Source: Acidobacteriota bacterium
GTDB taxonomy: Bacteria > Acidobacteriota > Blastocatellia > Pyrinomonadales > Pyrinomonadaceae
Assembly (NCBI GenBank): GCA_020199835.1
Contig: JAIVJV010000009.1
Location: 558,001-622,000, forward strand
Reading direction: 5' to 3'
DNA length: 64,000 nucleotides
Shown here in pieces: positions 1 through 8,660 of this stretch. The notes beneath the pieces were generated by a model. That model saw only the letters and a list, made by a program, of their open reading frames with translations. It was not told where the DNA came from and did not search any database. The translations under genes were made by a program, and so were the position numbers. How positions within the stretch are numbered: the first letter of the stretch is position 1; each line of letters starts with the position of its first letter.

Positions 1-264
1 CGGGATGCCGTTGCCGTCGTCGTCGATCGCGGAGTACAGAATGCGCCGGATGAAGCCGCGAAACAGGTGAACGGGCAGTTCACCCCAAACGCCGCGATTG
101 CGATTGCCGTCGAGGATCTGCTGCGTTACGGATTCGAGCAGCGGATACGACGCGGCGAGGTAGATAAACGCATCGCTTTGATTGTTGGCGACGAGTTTGG
201 CGCAACGCTCGATGAGCAACGCGCGATTGTTATTGAGTAGAGGACCTAACCAGATTTCTTTCAC
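1..264 (-). CDS. N-terminal fragment of a PD-(D/E)XK nuclease / AddB-like helicase-nuclease subunit
   Basis: An open frame runs off the left edge of the window, so only the first 88 codons are visible. It starts at a GTG (264-262); an in-frame TAA lies a few codons upstream, so no earlier start is possible. The visible N-terminus opens with VKEIWLGPLL and contains LAASYPLLESV and GELPVHLFRGFIRR. This resembles the start of the inactivated-helicase half of AddB-type proteins annotated as PD-(D/E)XK nuclease family, which process double-strand ends for recombination. No catalytic motif is visible because nucleases of this class carry it at the C-terminus, off the window. It lies downstream of rmuC on the same strand, which fits a DNA-repair pair. 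The frame is secure; the family is a moderate guess. Confidence 0.5.
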   Translation of the reverse strand, partial: MKEIWLGPLLNNNRALLIERCAKLVANNQSDAFIYLAASYPLLESVTQQILDGNRNRGVWGELPVHLFRGFIRRILYSAIDDDGNGIP

Positions 265-352
265 GACTAAATCCGCAGCTTACACAGATTATTTTCAACT
301 GTCACCGAGGGGTGTGTTATTTCATTCGCCGGGGGTTTATTGGGCTGGGGGG

Positions 353-1846
353 TCAGCGATCTTTGCCGGCGGCCTGGGCTCTGAGGAGAGGGAATTCGTC
401 GTCGGCGGCCATGAGTGCCGTGGGGGATTCCGGAAACAGTCCACCTTCGTCGAGCGTCAACGCGCGCGCGGCTTTGTCAACGGGTTCGAGAATTTCGATC
501 TCTTCGCCCGCGAGCGCGCCGCGCTCTTTGAAACGCCGCGCAGTCACGAGCACCCGTGTCTCAAGCGAGCGCACGCCTTTGTTATAGGATTCGAGCGCGC
601 GGTCGAGATTGCGGCCGATGTCGTCGAAGTGATTCGTGAACACGCGGATGCGATCGTAGAGCGTCTTCGCAAGGTCGCTGACTTCCTGCGCGTTCTCCGC
701 CATCTGTTCCTGGCGCCAACCGTAGGAAATCGCTTTGAGCAGTGCGATGAGAGTCGTCGGTGTGGCGATGATCACGTTTTGAGCCACGCCGTCTTCGATC
801 AGTTTCGGATCGTGTTCGAGCGCGGCGCTGTAGAACGTTTCACCCGGCAGGAACAGCAACACGAACTCCGGTGTGGGTTGCACTGTTTCCCAATAGGACT
901 TCCGGCTGAGACTCGTGATGTGCGTTCTCACCAGGCGCGCATGGTCTTTCAACCTGGCCGCGCGGATCTGCTCGTCGTTTGTAGCGATCGACTCGTAAAA
1001 CGCATCGAACGGCACCTTTGCATCGACAACAATCGTGCGTTTGCCCGGCAAGTGGACGATCAAATCCGGACGGATGCGGCAGTCTTCTCCGTTGACCGTT
1101 GACTGTTCCACAAAATCACAGTACTGAAGCATCCCGGCGAGCTCGACGACGCGGCGCAACTGAATCTCGCCCCAACGACCGCGCACGTGCGGCGCGCGCA
1201 ACGCCTTCACGAGATTTCCGGTTTCCGATTGAAGCTGCAAATGCGACTGCGCGAGTACCTTTACCTGTTCGCGCAACTCCGAATAGGCGCCGGCCCGCGT
1301 CTTTTCCAGTTCACCGATCCGGCCATCGACTTTTTCCAGCGACTCTTTGAGCGGTTTTACAAGTTCGTTGATGGCGCTCTGGCGGAGTTGGAGATCGCCT
1401 TTCGCGTGTTGCTGAAACGTTTCCAAATTTTGTTTTGCGAGATCGAGAAATGAACGGTTGTTGTTGCGCAGTGCGTCCGCGGAAAGCGCTTTGAACGCGT
1501 CGGTGAGTTTTTCTTCAGCGCTGCTGAGCAGGGCCAGCTTTTCGGCGCTGGCGCGTCGTTCATCTTCGAGACGCGTTTGCAGCGCAAGCAGGTTTGCCAG
1601 GTTGCTGGCGTTCTCGCCACGCAGGCGTTCGCTTTCGTCGCGTTCGCGATCGAGTGCGTCGGTCAGGTCGCGGAGCTGGAGTTCTTTGCCGTTGAGACGT
1701 TCGATGAGTGTGGCGCGTTCCGTTTCAGCTTCGGCGCGGCCGCGTTCGAACTGGTATCGCAGTTTAGATCGGGTAAGAACCCAGATGGAAATTGAGCCGA
1801 TGATGAAGCCCAGGGCCAACATCATCGCGGGGAGTAAAACTTCCAT
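353..1846 (-). CDS. rmuC: DNA recombination protein RmuC
   Basis: RmuC is a membrane-anchored protein with a nuclease-like fold that limits inversions and rearrangements at short repeats. The frame extends to 1906, but ATG 1846 is preferred: it gives 497 residues beginning MEVLLPAMM and puts a single membrane segment (about residues 4-25) at the very N-terminus, as usual in RmuC. A long charged coiled coil follows (about residues 30-190). The conserved RmuC domain contains APHVRGRWGEIQL, then VVDAKVPFDAF and FVLLFLPGETF. Length and domain order match the family. Its downstream neighbour on the same strand is the AddB-like fragment and the upstream neighbour is an exonuclease, so three DNA-metabolism genes sit together. 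Confidence 0.93.
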   Translation of the reverse strand: MEVLLPAMMLALGFIIGSISIWVLTRSKLRYQFERGRAEAETERATLIERLNGKELQLRDLTDALDRERDESERLRGENASNLANLLALQTRLEDERRASAEKLALLSSAEEKLTDAFKALSADALRNNNRSFLDLAKQNLETFQQHAKGDLQLRQSAINELVKPLKESLEKVDGRIGELEKTRAGAYSELREQVKVLAQSHLQLQSETGNLVKALRAPHVRGRWGEIQLRRVVELAGMLQYCDFVEQSTVNGEDCRIRPDLIVHLPGKRTIVVDAKVPFDAFYESIATNDEQIRAARLKDHARLVRTHITSLSRKSYWETVQPTPEFVLLFLPGETFYSAALEHDPKLIEDGVAQNVIIATPTTLIALLKAISYGWRQEQMAENAQEVSDLAKTLYDRIRVFTNHFDDIGRNLDRALESYNKGVRSLETRVLVTARRFKERGALAGEEIEILEPVDKAARALTLDEGGLFPESPTALMAADDEFPLLRAQAAGKDR

Positions 1847-1914
1847 GCGGCGGATTCTAACACCAAAAACCACAAATAGTGCTACAAAAACACAGGCGAC
1901 CCCCAATATGTGGG

Positions 1915-2946
1915 TCAGCGGCCAAAGGTGGCGACCATGCGTTCGTAGATTTGGCGGGTGACGCGGACGTCATTCAGGTTGTATTCGCGGATCAGTTCGA
2001 GCTTGCCGGCCTGGTACAGATCAAACACCTTGCTGCCTTCGACCTCCGAGGTTTTGCTCGACTCAATCCCGAGCGCCCACGCAACGTCGTCGAGACTGAC
2101 GTGCCGCCGTGCTCCGAGCCACCAGCGATGCATCGTGTCAAACACGCCGCGCACGTTGTAATCGGCGAGATTCACAAAGGGCCGCGCCTTGATCCCATGC
2201 ACCAAACAGCGCTGAAAGATAAACGGCAGATCGAAACCGATGACGTTATGACCTATAAGCTCGTCGCAGTCGCAATCGAAGTCTTTCAGCAACGCCAGAA
2301 AATCCAGCAGCGCGCGTTTTTCCGGTTGTTCGAATCCATCGCTGTCGATGCCGAAACAGTGCTCACTGACTTCCGGTCCAAGTTCCGGAAACTCCAGACC
2401 CGGAATCGGTCCGACGTGCACCGCGATCGACAGCACACGGCCTGATGTCGCGCTTAGCGCGCCGAGCGCATAGCAACGCTCTTCCTCGGCGGCGATGTCG
2501 TCGAGATAACGCTGTTGCTGTTCGACGCGCATGTTGCCGAGCCGCATCTGCCGCTCAAGCTGCAGCCCGACGCGCTCGCGAAAATCGGCAAGCGTCAGTG
2601 TTTCGATGTCGATCGTGAACGCGCGCGGAACTTGTGGATCGGCGTGTTGATGCTCACGGTATTGCCCGATCGTGATTGGCCGGTACTCTGCCACGACGAA
2701 CTGTGGCCGGTCTTGAAACAACTCGAGTTTTCCGGTGATGCCCCACAGTCCCGGCTTGATCCCTTTTTGCGTTTCCAGGACTTCGCCCCAGATCTTCAAA
2801 GCGAGCGAGCCCGTCGAATTGCGTGCCGAAACATCACAGAACGAGCGGCCCTGCTGCGTACGGCGCTCGCGAACCGAAGTGACGAGCACCATCAACCACA
2901 AGTCTTCGCCGAGTGGGATTTCGGGGATCGGGATGTTGCCTCGCAC
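1915..2946 (-). CDS. OB-fold domain fused to PolB-like 3'-5' exonuclease
   Basis: This 343-residue protein probably removes nucleotides from a 3' end. Residues about 12-100 look like an OB-fold nucleic-acid-binding domain of the tRNA_anti type (LVTSVRERRTQQGRSFCDV, then LKIWGEV). From about residue 108 there is an RNase H-like DnaQ/PolB exonuclease: FTIDIET (Asp113, Glu115), GHNVIGFDLPFI (Asp239) and YNLNDV (Asp326), which together supply the expected acidic metal ligands. The best family match is the predicted PolB-related exonuclease group (PF10108). The start is GTG at 2946, which overlaps the stop of the upstream Mpo1-like gene by one base (TAGTG). The start codon and coupling suggest translation tied to the upstream gene. 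Substrate unknown. Confidence 0.75.
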   Translation of the reverse strand: MRGNIPIPEIPLGEDLWLMVLVTSVRERRTQQGRSFCDVSARNSTGSLALKIWGEVLETQKGIKPGLWGITGKLELFQDRPQFVVAEYRPITIGQYREHQHADPQVPRAFTIDIETLTLADFRERVGLQLERQMRLGNMRVEQQQRYLDDIAAEEERCYALGALSATSGRVLSIAVHVGPIPGLEFPELGPEVSEHCFGIDSDGFEQPEKRALLDFLALLKDFDCDCDELIGHNVIGFDLPFIFQRCLVHGIKARPFVNLADYNVRGVFDTMHRWWLGARRHVSLDDVAWALGIESSKTSEVEGSKVFDLYQAGKLELIREYNLNDVRVTRQIYERMVATFGR

Positions 2947-3260
2947 TACTTAAACCACCCCATTCTGCCGGTGAGCATGAGCACGATCATTTTGTAGTCG
3001 CCCATCAGCGACCACAGCGGGTATTTGAAGGTCGCGGGCCGGTTCTTTTCGATTACGAAATGCGCGAGCCACGCGAAGCCGTAACCGGGAATAAACGCGA
3101 GCAGGAACAGCCACCAGCGTCCGGTGGCGATGAAGTAGATCACGAGCGCGACGCCGATCGTTGTGCCAATGAAGTGCAGCACGCGCGTGGCTGGGCGGCT
3201 GTGTTCGGCCACATAGAACGGCCAAAACTCTGCAAACGATTGGTAACGCTGTTCGCTCAT
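2946..3260 (-). CDS. Mpo1-like / DUF962 membrane protein
   Basis: This 104-residue polytopic membrane protein starts MSEQRYQSFAEFWPFYVAEH and carries VLHFIGTTIG, two hydrophobic segments (about residues 33-65) and LAHFVIEKNRPATFKYP. These features mark the DUF962/Mpo1 family; yeast Mpo1 is an Fe-dependent dioxygenase acting on 2-hydroxy fatty acids. The conserved His residues in the two named motifs would be the metal ligands. Bacterial members are mostly uncharacterised, so the lipid role is inferred from the family. It overlaps the upstream aldo/keto reductase by four bases (ATGA) and the downstream exonuclease by one base, so the three genes form a tightly coupled unit. Confidence 0.85.
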   Translation of the reverse strand: MSEQRYQSFAEFWPFYVAEHSRPATRVLHFIGTTIGVALVIYFIATGRWWLFLLAFIPGYGFAWLAHFVIEKNRPATFKYPLWSLMGDYKMIVLMLTGRMGWFK

Positions 3261-4327
3261 GAGAACAGTTGTGAGAAGCTCTCCTCGCTGACCGGCTCGA
3301 CCTGGATCAACGCGAGGTTTTCTTCGACGTGTTCCACTCGACTCATGCCCACGAGCGCAGTGGTGATGCCGGGTGTGGAACGAACAAACTGAATCGCGGT
3401 TTGCGCGTCGGTTTTGAGCGAACCGAGCGGAGCGCGGACTTGATCCGGTAAACCTCGCGCGAGCCGAGCCTGCAACATCGACGCGCTCGCAACGACGGTC
3501 ACGCCGAAGTCCATGGCGTCTTGCGCAACGCTGAACGCCTCCGGCATCGCCAAATTAAACGGCAACTGAATAAAACAAAATCCGTGTCCCTCGCCGCCGG
3601 CTTCGCGCGCGAGCTGGACCATGCGTTCCAGCGAATGTTGTTGGCCCGACTCAGGAGCCGCGCGAAAACCGTTCCAGGTCGCGACGCCATAGTAACGCAG
3701 CTTGCCGTCACTGCGATTCTGTTCGAGACGTTCAAACGCGCGTTGTAAACGATCGTAAAACTCTGTCTCAGAAACCGCACCCAATTGCGACTCGGGGTTG
3801 TGAATGTAATAGACGTCCACGGTCGCCACGCCCATGTTGCGCAGTGATTGATCGAGCTGGTGTTGGAGGTATGCCGGCGTCATGCAGTGACTGCCGCCGA
3901 CGAAGTCGTCGAACGAAGCAATTCCCGGTCTGACGAAAGTCTCTTCCACATACGCCCGCACGTCTCGCGGCGGCGCGCCATCAAACGGCAGATAACCGCC
4001 TTTTGTACAAAGCAACAGCTCATCACGCGCGAAATCGTGTTCAGTCGTGAGCGTCTTCAACGCGTCGCCAATCGAGCGTTCGCTTCGTTGAAAGCGGTAA
4101 TTCGCGGCGCTGTCGATCACGTTAACGCCGAGTTGAACGGCGCGCACGACGGCGTCGCAATAACGTACGTCCGTCTCTTCATCAGGGTTACCGAGATACG
4201 TGCCGATGCCGATCGACGAGAGCTGCAAATTCTCGCGCTCGCGAAAATGGTTCTTCGCGGCGCGATCCGCGAAGCGCTCACGGTAACGCGCGGTGCCTTC
4301 GGGTGTGGCGTGGTTTGCGACTGTCAT
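3257..4327 (-). CDS. aldo/keto reductase
   Basis: NAD(P)H-dependent oxidoreductase of the AKR superfamily, about 356 residues from ATG 4327. The frame continues upstream to 4396, but those codons (reading QSTKYQVQSTK) come from the low-complexity repeat at 4349-4420 and are unlikely to be translated. The AKR tetrad is visible as Asp and Tyr in NVIDSAANYRF, Lys in CTKGGYLPF and His in YYIHNPES, and the C-terminal cofactor-binding region reads VGMSRVEHVEENL. The long middle insert (YVEETFVRPG, then GGSHCMTPAYL) resembles AKRs annotated in soil bacteria without assigned substrate. It heads the minus-strand unit with the Mpo1-like and exonuclease genes and is divergent from the decarboxylase at 4423, sharing a 95-base intergenic region. 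Confidence 0.88.
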   Translation of the reverse strand: MTVANHATPEGTARYRERFADRAAKNHFRERENLQLSSIGIGTYLGNPDEETDVRYCDAVVRAVQLGVNVIDSAANYRFQRSERSIGDALKTLTTEHDFARDELLLCTKGGYLPFDGAPPRDVRAYVEETFVRPGIASFDDFVGGSHCMTPAYLQHQLDQSLRNMGVATVDVYYIHNPESQLGAVSETEFYDRLQRAFERLEQNRSDGKLRYYGVATWNGFRAAPESGQQHSLERMVQLAREAGGEGHGFCFIQLPFNLAMPEAFSVAQDAMDFGVTVVASASMLQARLARGLPDQVRAPLGSLKTDAQTAIQFVRSTPGITTALVGMSRVEHVEENLALIQVEPVSEESFSQLFS

Positions 4328-4348
4328 TTGCACGGATGGTAGCACGCC

Positions 4349-4420
4349 TTTTGTGCTTTGTACTTGGTACTTGGTACTTTGTAAGAACAAAGACAAAGAT
4401 CAAAGAACGAAGTACAAAGC
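4349..4420. repeat. low-complexity short-repeat island with inverted arms
   Basis: The divergent intergenic region between the aldo/keto reductase and the decarboxylase holds degenerate copies of TACTTGG and TACTTTG on its left and the complement-like ACAAAGA/TCAAAGA on its right. Two arms are perfectly complementary: CTTTGTACTT (4356-4365) and AAGTACAAAG (4410-4419), separated by 44 bases. It could be a slippage product, a folded RNA element or a divergent regulatory region. It inflates both flanking reading frames if the longest start is chosen. Confidence 0.6.
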
Positions 4421-4422
4421 TC

Positions 4423-5868
4423 ATGTCGTTAGACTTATCGAGAGAAGCCTTCGACGAGATCTCCTCGCAAGCGGAGCGGCTCGTCTTCGAGTACTTCGCG
4501 CACATCGCCGAGCGCCCGGTGATGGCGCCGAATCACGCCGGGAAAACGACAGCTGCGATCAATGTCGAGCTTCCTCTCGAAGGCCGGCCGTTGGAAGAAC
4601 TGATTGCTGAGTGCCGCACCGTGATGGATCTCAGCCGGCACAACGGTCATCCGCGTTTCTTTGGTTACGTCGCGTCGCCATCCACGGCGATCGGCGCGTA
4701 CGCGGATCTAATCGCTTCGGCGCTCAATGCAAACATTACGTGCTGGCGATCGGGCCCGGCGGGGACGGAGATCGAGCAACTCGTCGTGCGCTGGCTCGGA
4801 TCGTTGATTCGTTATGACGAGGACGCGAAAGGTTTGCTGACGAGTGGTGGTTCCATGGCAAACATGATCGCGTTGCTCATTGCGAGCCGGCGTAAAACGG
4901 GCGTGGAAGCGTCGCGAAAAGGCCTATGGAACGCTGGACCACCGATGACGATCTATGCGTCTGAAGAAGTGCACATGTCGATGGCGAAGGCGGCGGATAT
5001 TCTCGGGTTTGGTCGTGATCAGGTGAGGGTGGTGGGTTGTGATGAGAAGTTAAGGATGCGTGTGGACGAGTTGGTTTCACATTTAACAGCAGATCGGGAC
5101 CGTGGGTTGAGACCGTTCTGCGTTGTCGGCAGTGCGGGGACGGTGAATACGGGCGCTATCGATCCTTTAAATGAGATTGCGGATGTGGCACGCGAGTTTG
5201 ACCTCTGGTTTCACGTCGATGGCGCGTACGGCGCGCCGGGTGTGTTGGACCAACGCAAGACGGATCTGTTCGCGGGACTCGAACGAGCCGATTCGGTTTC
5301 GCTCGATCCGCACAAGTGGTTGTTTGTGCCGGTCGACGCCGGTTGTTTACTGTTTCGAGACTCGGCCGCGGCTGCGGCTGCGTTCAGCACCGAAGACGCC
5401 GACTACATCAAACGGCACGGTCACGCTGACGACGCAGCGTTTGCTTACTGGGATTATGGCGTCGAACTCTCGCGCCGGTTCCGCGCGTTGAAGATCTGGT
5501 TGACGCTTGGCTACTACGGCGTGCGCCGTCTCGCGGAAGCGATCAGCGAAGACAATTCGCTCGCGGCATATCTTGGTGAGATCGTTGCAACCGCGGATGA
5601 TTTTGAACTGCTCGCGCCGGTTGAATTGAGTATCTGTTGTTTTCGTTACGTGCCGCCGAACCTTCGAGGTAATGATGCCGAGCTGAACCGGTTGAACGAA
5701 CGGATTATGGCCGAGGTGCAAAAGGGTGGTCGCGCGTATTTATCGAATGCAACGGTGAACGGGAGGTTTGCGCTCCGCGCTTGCATTACGAATTTTCGCA
5801 CGACGAAGGCGGACGTTGAGGAAACGGTCCAGGCAGTACGAGAGGCGGCCGACGTTTTAAGCCACTGA
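4423..5868 (+). CDS. PLP-dependent group II decarboxylase (aromatic amino acid / glutamate decarboxylase family)
   Basis: This 481-residue enzyme belongs to the pyridoxal-phosphate decarboxylases of PF00282. ATG 4423 is chosen because the frame's upstream extension reads through the repeat island. The PLP lysine is Lys298 in DPHKWLFVP. The cofactor-binding Asp is in HVDGAYGAPG, and LLTSGGSMANMIAL forms the phosphate-binding region. The opening DLSREAFDEISSQAERLVFEYF and the phrase NGHPRFFGYVASP are typical of the bacterial aromatic-amino-acid-decarboxylase-like group. The substrate cannot be fixed from sequence. It overlaps the following phosphatase gene by one base (TGATG), so the two are probably cotranscribed. 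Confidence 0.9.
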   Translation: MSLDLSREAFDEISSQAERLVFEYFAHIAERPVMAPNHAGKTTAAINVELPLEGRPLEELIAECRTVMDLSRHNGHPRFFGYVASPSTAIGAYADLIASALNANITCWRSGPAGTEIEQLVVRWLGSLIRYDEDAKGLLTSGGSMANMIALLIASRRKTGVEASRKGLWNAGPPMTIYASEEVHMSMAKAADILGFGRDQVRVVGCDEKLRMRVDELVSHLTADRDRGLRPFCVVGSAGTVNTGAIDPLNEIADVAREFDLWFHVDGAYGAPGVLDQRKTDLFAGLERADSVSLDPHKWLFVPVDAGCLLFRDSAAAAAAFSTEDADYIKRHGHADDAAFAYWDYGVELSRRFRALKIWLTLGYYGVRRLAEAISEDNSLAAYLGEIVATADDFELLAPVELSICCFRYVPPNLRGNDAELNRLNERIMAEVQKGGRAYLSNATVNGRFALRACITNFRTTKADVEETVQAVREAADVLSH

Positions 5869-6725
5869 TGAACACCGAAACCAACAATTACGATAGTGAG
5901 ATCAAAGTGGCCGTTAACCTGGCGCGCGCTGGGGGCGAGTCGATCCTTGCAAAATATGGCAAGCCGCTGCGCGTCGAACAGAAGAGTCACGAAGACGACG
6001 TCGAACCGGTCACGCAAGCCGATCGTATCGCCAACGAACTAATCGTCAACGGATTAAAATTCGAATTCCCGGGGGACGGTATTCTCGCCGAGGAGTCTGT
6101 TGATACTGAACGCCGCCTGAGCAAGTCGCGCGTGTGGCTGGTCGATCCACTCGACGGCACAAACGGATTCATCGACGGTAACGGCGATTTCGCCGTGCAG
6201 ATCGGACTCGTCGAAGACGGCGAATGCGTCGCCGCCGTTGTGTATCTGCCACTGACGGATGTGTTGTATCGCGCGGTGCTCGGCGCTGGAACGTGGATCG
6301 AACGACCTGAGTTGGAACCGGGAAAAGCCGCTGTTTCAGATCGACGAACCTTCGCGGAGATGCGGCTCGCCGCGAGCAGATCGCATCGCAGTACGCGTAT
6401 GAACAAGGTCGTGCAGCGCTTTGGTTTTCGCGAAGAAGTGCGAAGAGGTTCGGTTGGAATCAAGGTCGGTTTGCTCGTTGAGGAACAGTGTGATCTCTAC
6501 ATTCATCTCTCCGGCCGTACAAAACAATGGGACACGTGCGCGCCGCAGTTGGTCCTGACCGAAGCCGGCGGGCGGATGACCGATCTGTTCGGCCGGCCTT
6601 TGACTTACAACGTTCCTGATGTAAACAATCGTAATGGTCTCGTTGCCAGCAATGGCGTGTCTCACGATCTGATAATCGAAACCCTCGCCCCGCTGCTGGC
6701 GGAGTTTGGCCGAAAACCGGTCTAG
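5868..6725 (+). CDS. inositol monophosphatase-family phosphatase, CysQ-like
   Basis: A 285-residue Mg/Li-dependent phosphatase. The family motifs are present: EPVTQADRIANELI, the metal-binding Glu pair in AEESVD, WLVDPLDGT (DPLDGT at 93-98) and WDTCAPQLVLTEAGG near the C-terminus. Layout and the WDTCAPQ form point to 3'(2'),5'-bisphosphate nucleotidase (CysQ) or histidinol-phosphatase-like members rather than classical SuhB. A CysQ role, clearing 3'-phosphoadenosine 5'-phosphate, would suit a genome that uses PAPS, such as for the sulfotransferase at 17665; that link is inference. It overlaps the decarboxylase stop by one base. Confidence 0.82.
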   Translation: MNTETNNYDSEIKVAVNLARAGGESILAKYGKPLRVEQKSHEDDVEPVTQADRIANELIVNGLKFEFPGDGILAEESVDTERRLSKSRVWLVDPLDGTNGFIDGNGDFAVQIGLVEDGECVAAVVYLPLTDVLYRAVLGAGTWIERPELEPGKAAVSDRRTFAEMRLAASRSHRSTRMNKVVQRFGFREEVRRGSVGIKVGLLVEEQCDLYIHLSGRTKQWDTCAPQLVLTEAGGRMTDLFGRPLTYNVPDVNNRNGLVASNGVSHDLIIETLAPLLAEFGRKPV

Positions 6726-6728
6726 TTA

Positions 6729-6762
6729 TTGCCAATTGGCAATTGCCGAGTGCCAATTGGCA
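6729..6762. promoter_or_regulatory. two phased palindromes upstream of the sensor kinase (candidate operator)
   Basis: Two perfect palindromes lie just after the phosphatase stop: TTGCCAATTGGCAA at 6729-6742 and TGCCAATTGGCA at 6751-6762. Their centres are 21 bases apart, about two helical turns. A looser copy (CGGCACTTGGCAGTCGGC) follows around 6783-6800, ahead of the kinase start at 6816. Same-face spacing suits a dimeric regulator binding cooperatively, but slippage-generated sequence is an alternative. Confidence 0.4.
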
Positions 6763-6815
6763 GCAGGTCCTTGTCTTACAATCGGCACTTGGCAGTCGGC
6801 AATCGAAAATCTCTT

Positions 6816-8531
6816 ATGCTGCGTTCGAAATCCTTTCTCACCTGTTTTGTGATCTGCGCGGTGCCGCTGTTGTTGCTGGCCGCGCTGAACTACTGGAACG
6901 GCACGCGCTCGGTCAACAACACCGCCAACACGATGGTTGAGGACGACCTCCGCTCTTTCAACGCCGGCATTGATGAGATGCTGAGAGACGAGGGCAGCGC
7001 GCTGTTGAAGCTGGCGGTGACTCCCGATTTACAACGCGTCGGTTCCGATCCTTCGTTGCGCAAAAGCGTCCATGCGAGTTTGAAATCCGCGTGGGACTTT
7101 GGACTCTTCCAGAGCCTCGCGTTGTTTGACCATAATCGCAAACTACTCTGGCTCAGCACGAACACACAACAGTTAGAGATCTGGGACGCAACTCTCGACA
7201 ACGCTGTGCGTTCCACCGTGCCGCAACCCGACGATCGCGCATGGACCGCGCAAGGCAACGTTTTGTTCGATAGACCAGTAGGCAACGGCGCCGACGCGGG
7301 GATCGAGTTCTCTGTCCCGATTCACAACGAAAATGGGCTCGGCAACGAGGGCGCGATAGTCGCAGTAGTAAATCTCAAGCGACTGTTCGCCACCACGGCG
7401 CGCGCATTGGAATCGAGCGGTAACCGAACGTCGTCCTCGCCCGTGATCCTTGTTCGCGATAGTTCCGGAAGCGTGGTCTACCAATCTGAGCCACCCTGGC
7501 ATGGTTCCGGCGCGACTGCTTCAGCGCCGACGCCGCGTTTGAACGTGACTATTGCCGCCACGCGCTACACCGCACCATTCATGTCGGCCGCGCGCTTTTG
7601 GGGAGTTGCGGGTTTTATCCTCGCGCTTGGCCTCGCGTTCCTCTCCGCGTTGCTGCTCGACCAGCACGTGCGCAGACGTTCGCGCGGCATGGCGCAGGTC
7701 ACCGAAGACTTGTCGGCGATCGCCAAAGGCGAGTGGGACCGTCGCATTGTCCTGCAATCGAGTGACGACGCGCGCGCGATTGCCGACAACATCAACACGA
7801 TGACGGAACGGTTGCGCGCGCAGATCGCACGCGAAGAAGAGTCGAGGCAGTTTGAATCGTTCGTCAGGATCTCCGCCATGCTGACTCACGATCTAAAGAA
7901 CGCGATCGAAGGATTGTCGTTGACGGTCAGCAACATGGAACGCCACTTCGACAACGAGCAGTTTCGCATCGACGCAATGAAAGGTCTGACCAACGCATGC
8001 GACAAACTCAAGGCGCTCGTTAATCGTCTGAGCCGCCCCGTGAGTAGTTTGAGCGGCGAACACAGGCGACCGACGAAAACCGATCTGGTACCGATCATAA
8101 ATCGCGTAGTCGCGATGACGGCCGAACCGACGCGCGGCAGACATACGATCCAAACGAAACTTCCCGCGAACCTCTACGCCCTCGCGGACCCGGCACGAGT
8201 CGAAGAGGTGATGGAAAACCTGATCCTCAACGCGATTGAAGCGATGCACCTCACCAGCGGCACACTTACGGTCGAAGGCGGCTACGACGCAAATGGCACC
8301 GTCATAATCTGCGTCTGCGATACTGGACCAGGCATGAGCCGAACGTTCATCGAGAATCGATTGTTCCGTCCCTTTTCCACTACGAAAAAGCATGGGATCG
8401 GCCTCGGCCTGTACACCTGCCGCGAAGTGATTCGCGCCAGCGGCGGCTCGATCGAGGTGCAATCGGTCGAAGGCGCTGGAACGACCTTTCGCGTCGTGCT
8501 ACCATCCGTTCCAAACGACAGGCGTAACTAA
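6816..8531 (+). CDS. membrane sensor histidine kinase with HAMP domain (PrsK-like transmitter)
   Basis: A 571-residue histidine kinase starting at ATG 6816 (MLRSKSFLTC). A membrane segment at about residues 6-23, an extracytoplasmic sensor region of about 230 residues, and a second membrane segment (FWGVAGFILALGLAFLSALL) lead into a HAMP linker. The phosphoacceptor is His358 in LTHDLKNAIEGLSL, a DLKN form of the H-box typical of PrsK-type kinases. The ATPase domain shows NLILNAIEA, CDTGPGMS and a G2 box GIGLGLYT. It pairs with the sigma-54 regulator 129 bases downstream, its likely phosphorelay partner. It lacks the long polytopic N-terminus of true PEP-CTERM PrsK, so only the transmitter resembles that family. 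Confidence 0.88.
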   Translation: MLRSKSFLTCFVICAVPLLLLAALNYWNGTRSVNNTANTMVEDDLRSFNAGIDEMLRDEGSALLKLAVTPDLQRVGSDPSLRKSVHASLKSAWDFGLFQSLALFDHNRKLLWLSTNTQQLEIWDATLDNAVRSTVPQPDDRAWTAQGNVLFDRPVGNGADAGIEFSVPIHNENGLGNEGAIVAVVNLKRLFATTARALESSGNRTSSSPVILVRDSSGSVVYQSEPPWHGSGATASAPTPRLNVTIAATRYTAPFMSAARFWGVAGFILALGLAFLSALLLDQHVRRRSRGMAQVTEDLSAIAKGEWDRRIVLQSSDDARAIADNINTMTERLRAQIAREEESRQFESFVRISAMLTHDLKNAIEGLSLTVSNMERHFDNEQFRIDAMKGLTNACDKLKALVNRLSRPVSSLSGEHRRPTKTDLVPIINRVVAMTAEPTRGRHTIQTKLPANLYALADPARVEEVMENLILNAIEAMHLTSGTLTVEGGYDANGTVIICVCDTGPGMSRTFIENRLFRPFSTTKKHGIGLGLYTCREVIRASGGSIEVQSVEGAGTTFRVVLPSVPNDRRN

Positions 8532-8660
8532 AAGAGGGAAGCGGCAAGACCTTCTTTATACATACCCGTTGCGCACAGTTCCTCTAGCAGTACCTGCCCC
8601 AGAAGAGCGCCGTTCAGCAGTGTGTACGGCCCGGTTCTATAGTGGAATGCGATAACGAAC

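Noticed and set aside
182..1102. 306-codon open frame on the plus strand
   Set aside because: Antisense to rmuC; no family motifs and the amino acid pattern is Arg/Phe-rich shadow sequence.
4349..4420. CRISPR-like array
   Set aside because: Units are only about 7 bases, degenerate and without spacers; no cas genes.
4328..4422. N-terminal extensions of the aldo/keto reductase and decarboxylase
   Set aside because: Extra codons on both strands derive from the repeat island and give Lys/Thr/Ser repeats not seen in either family.
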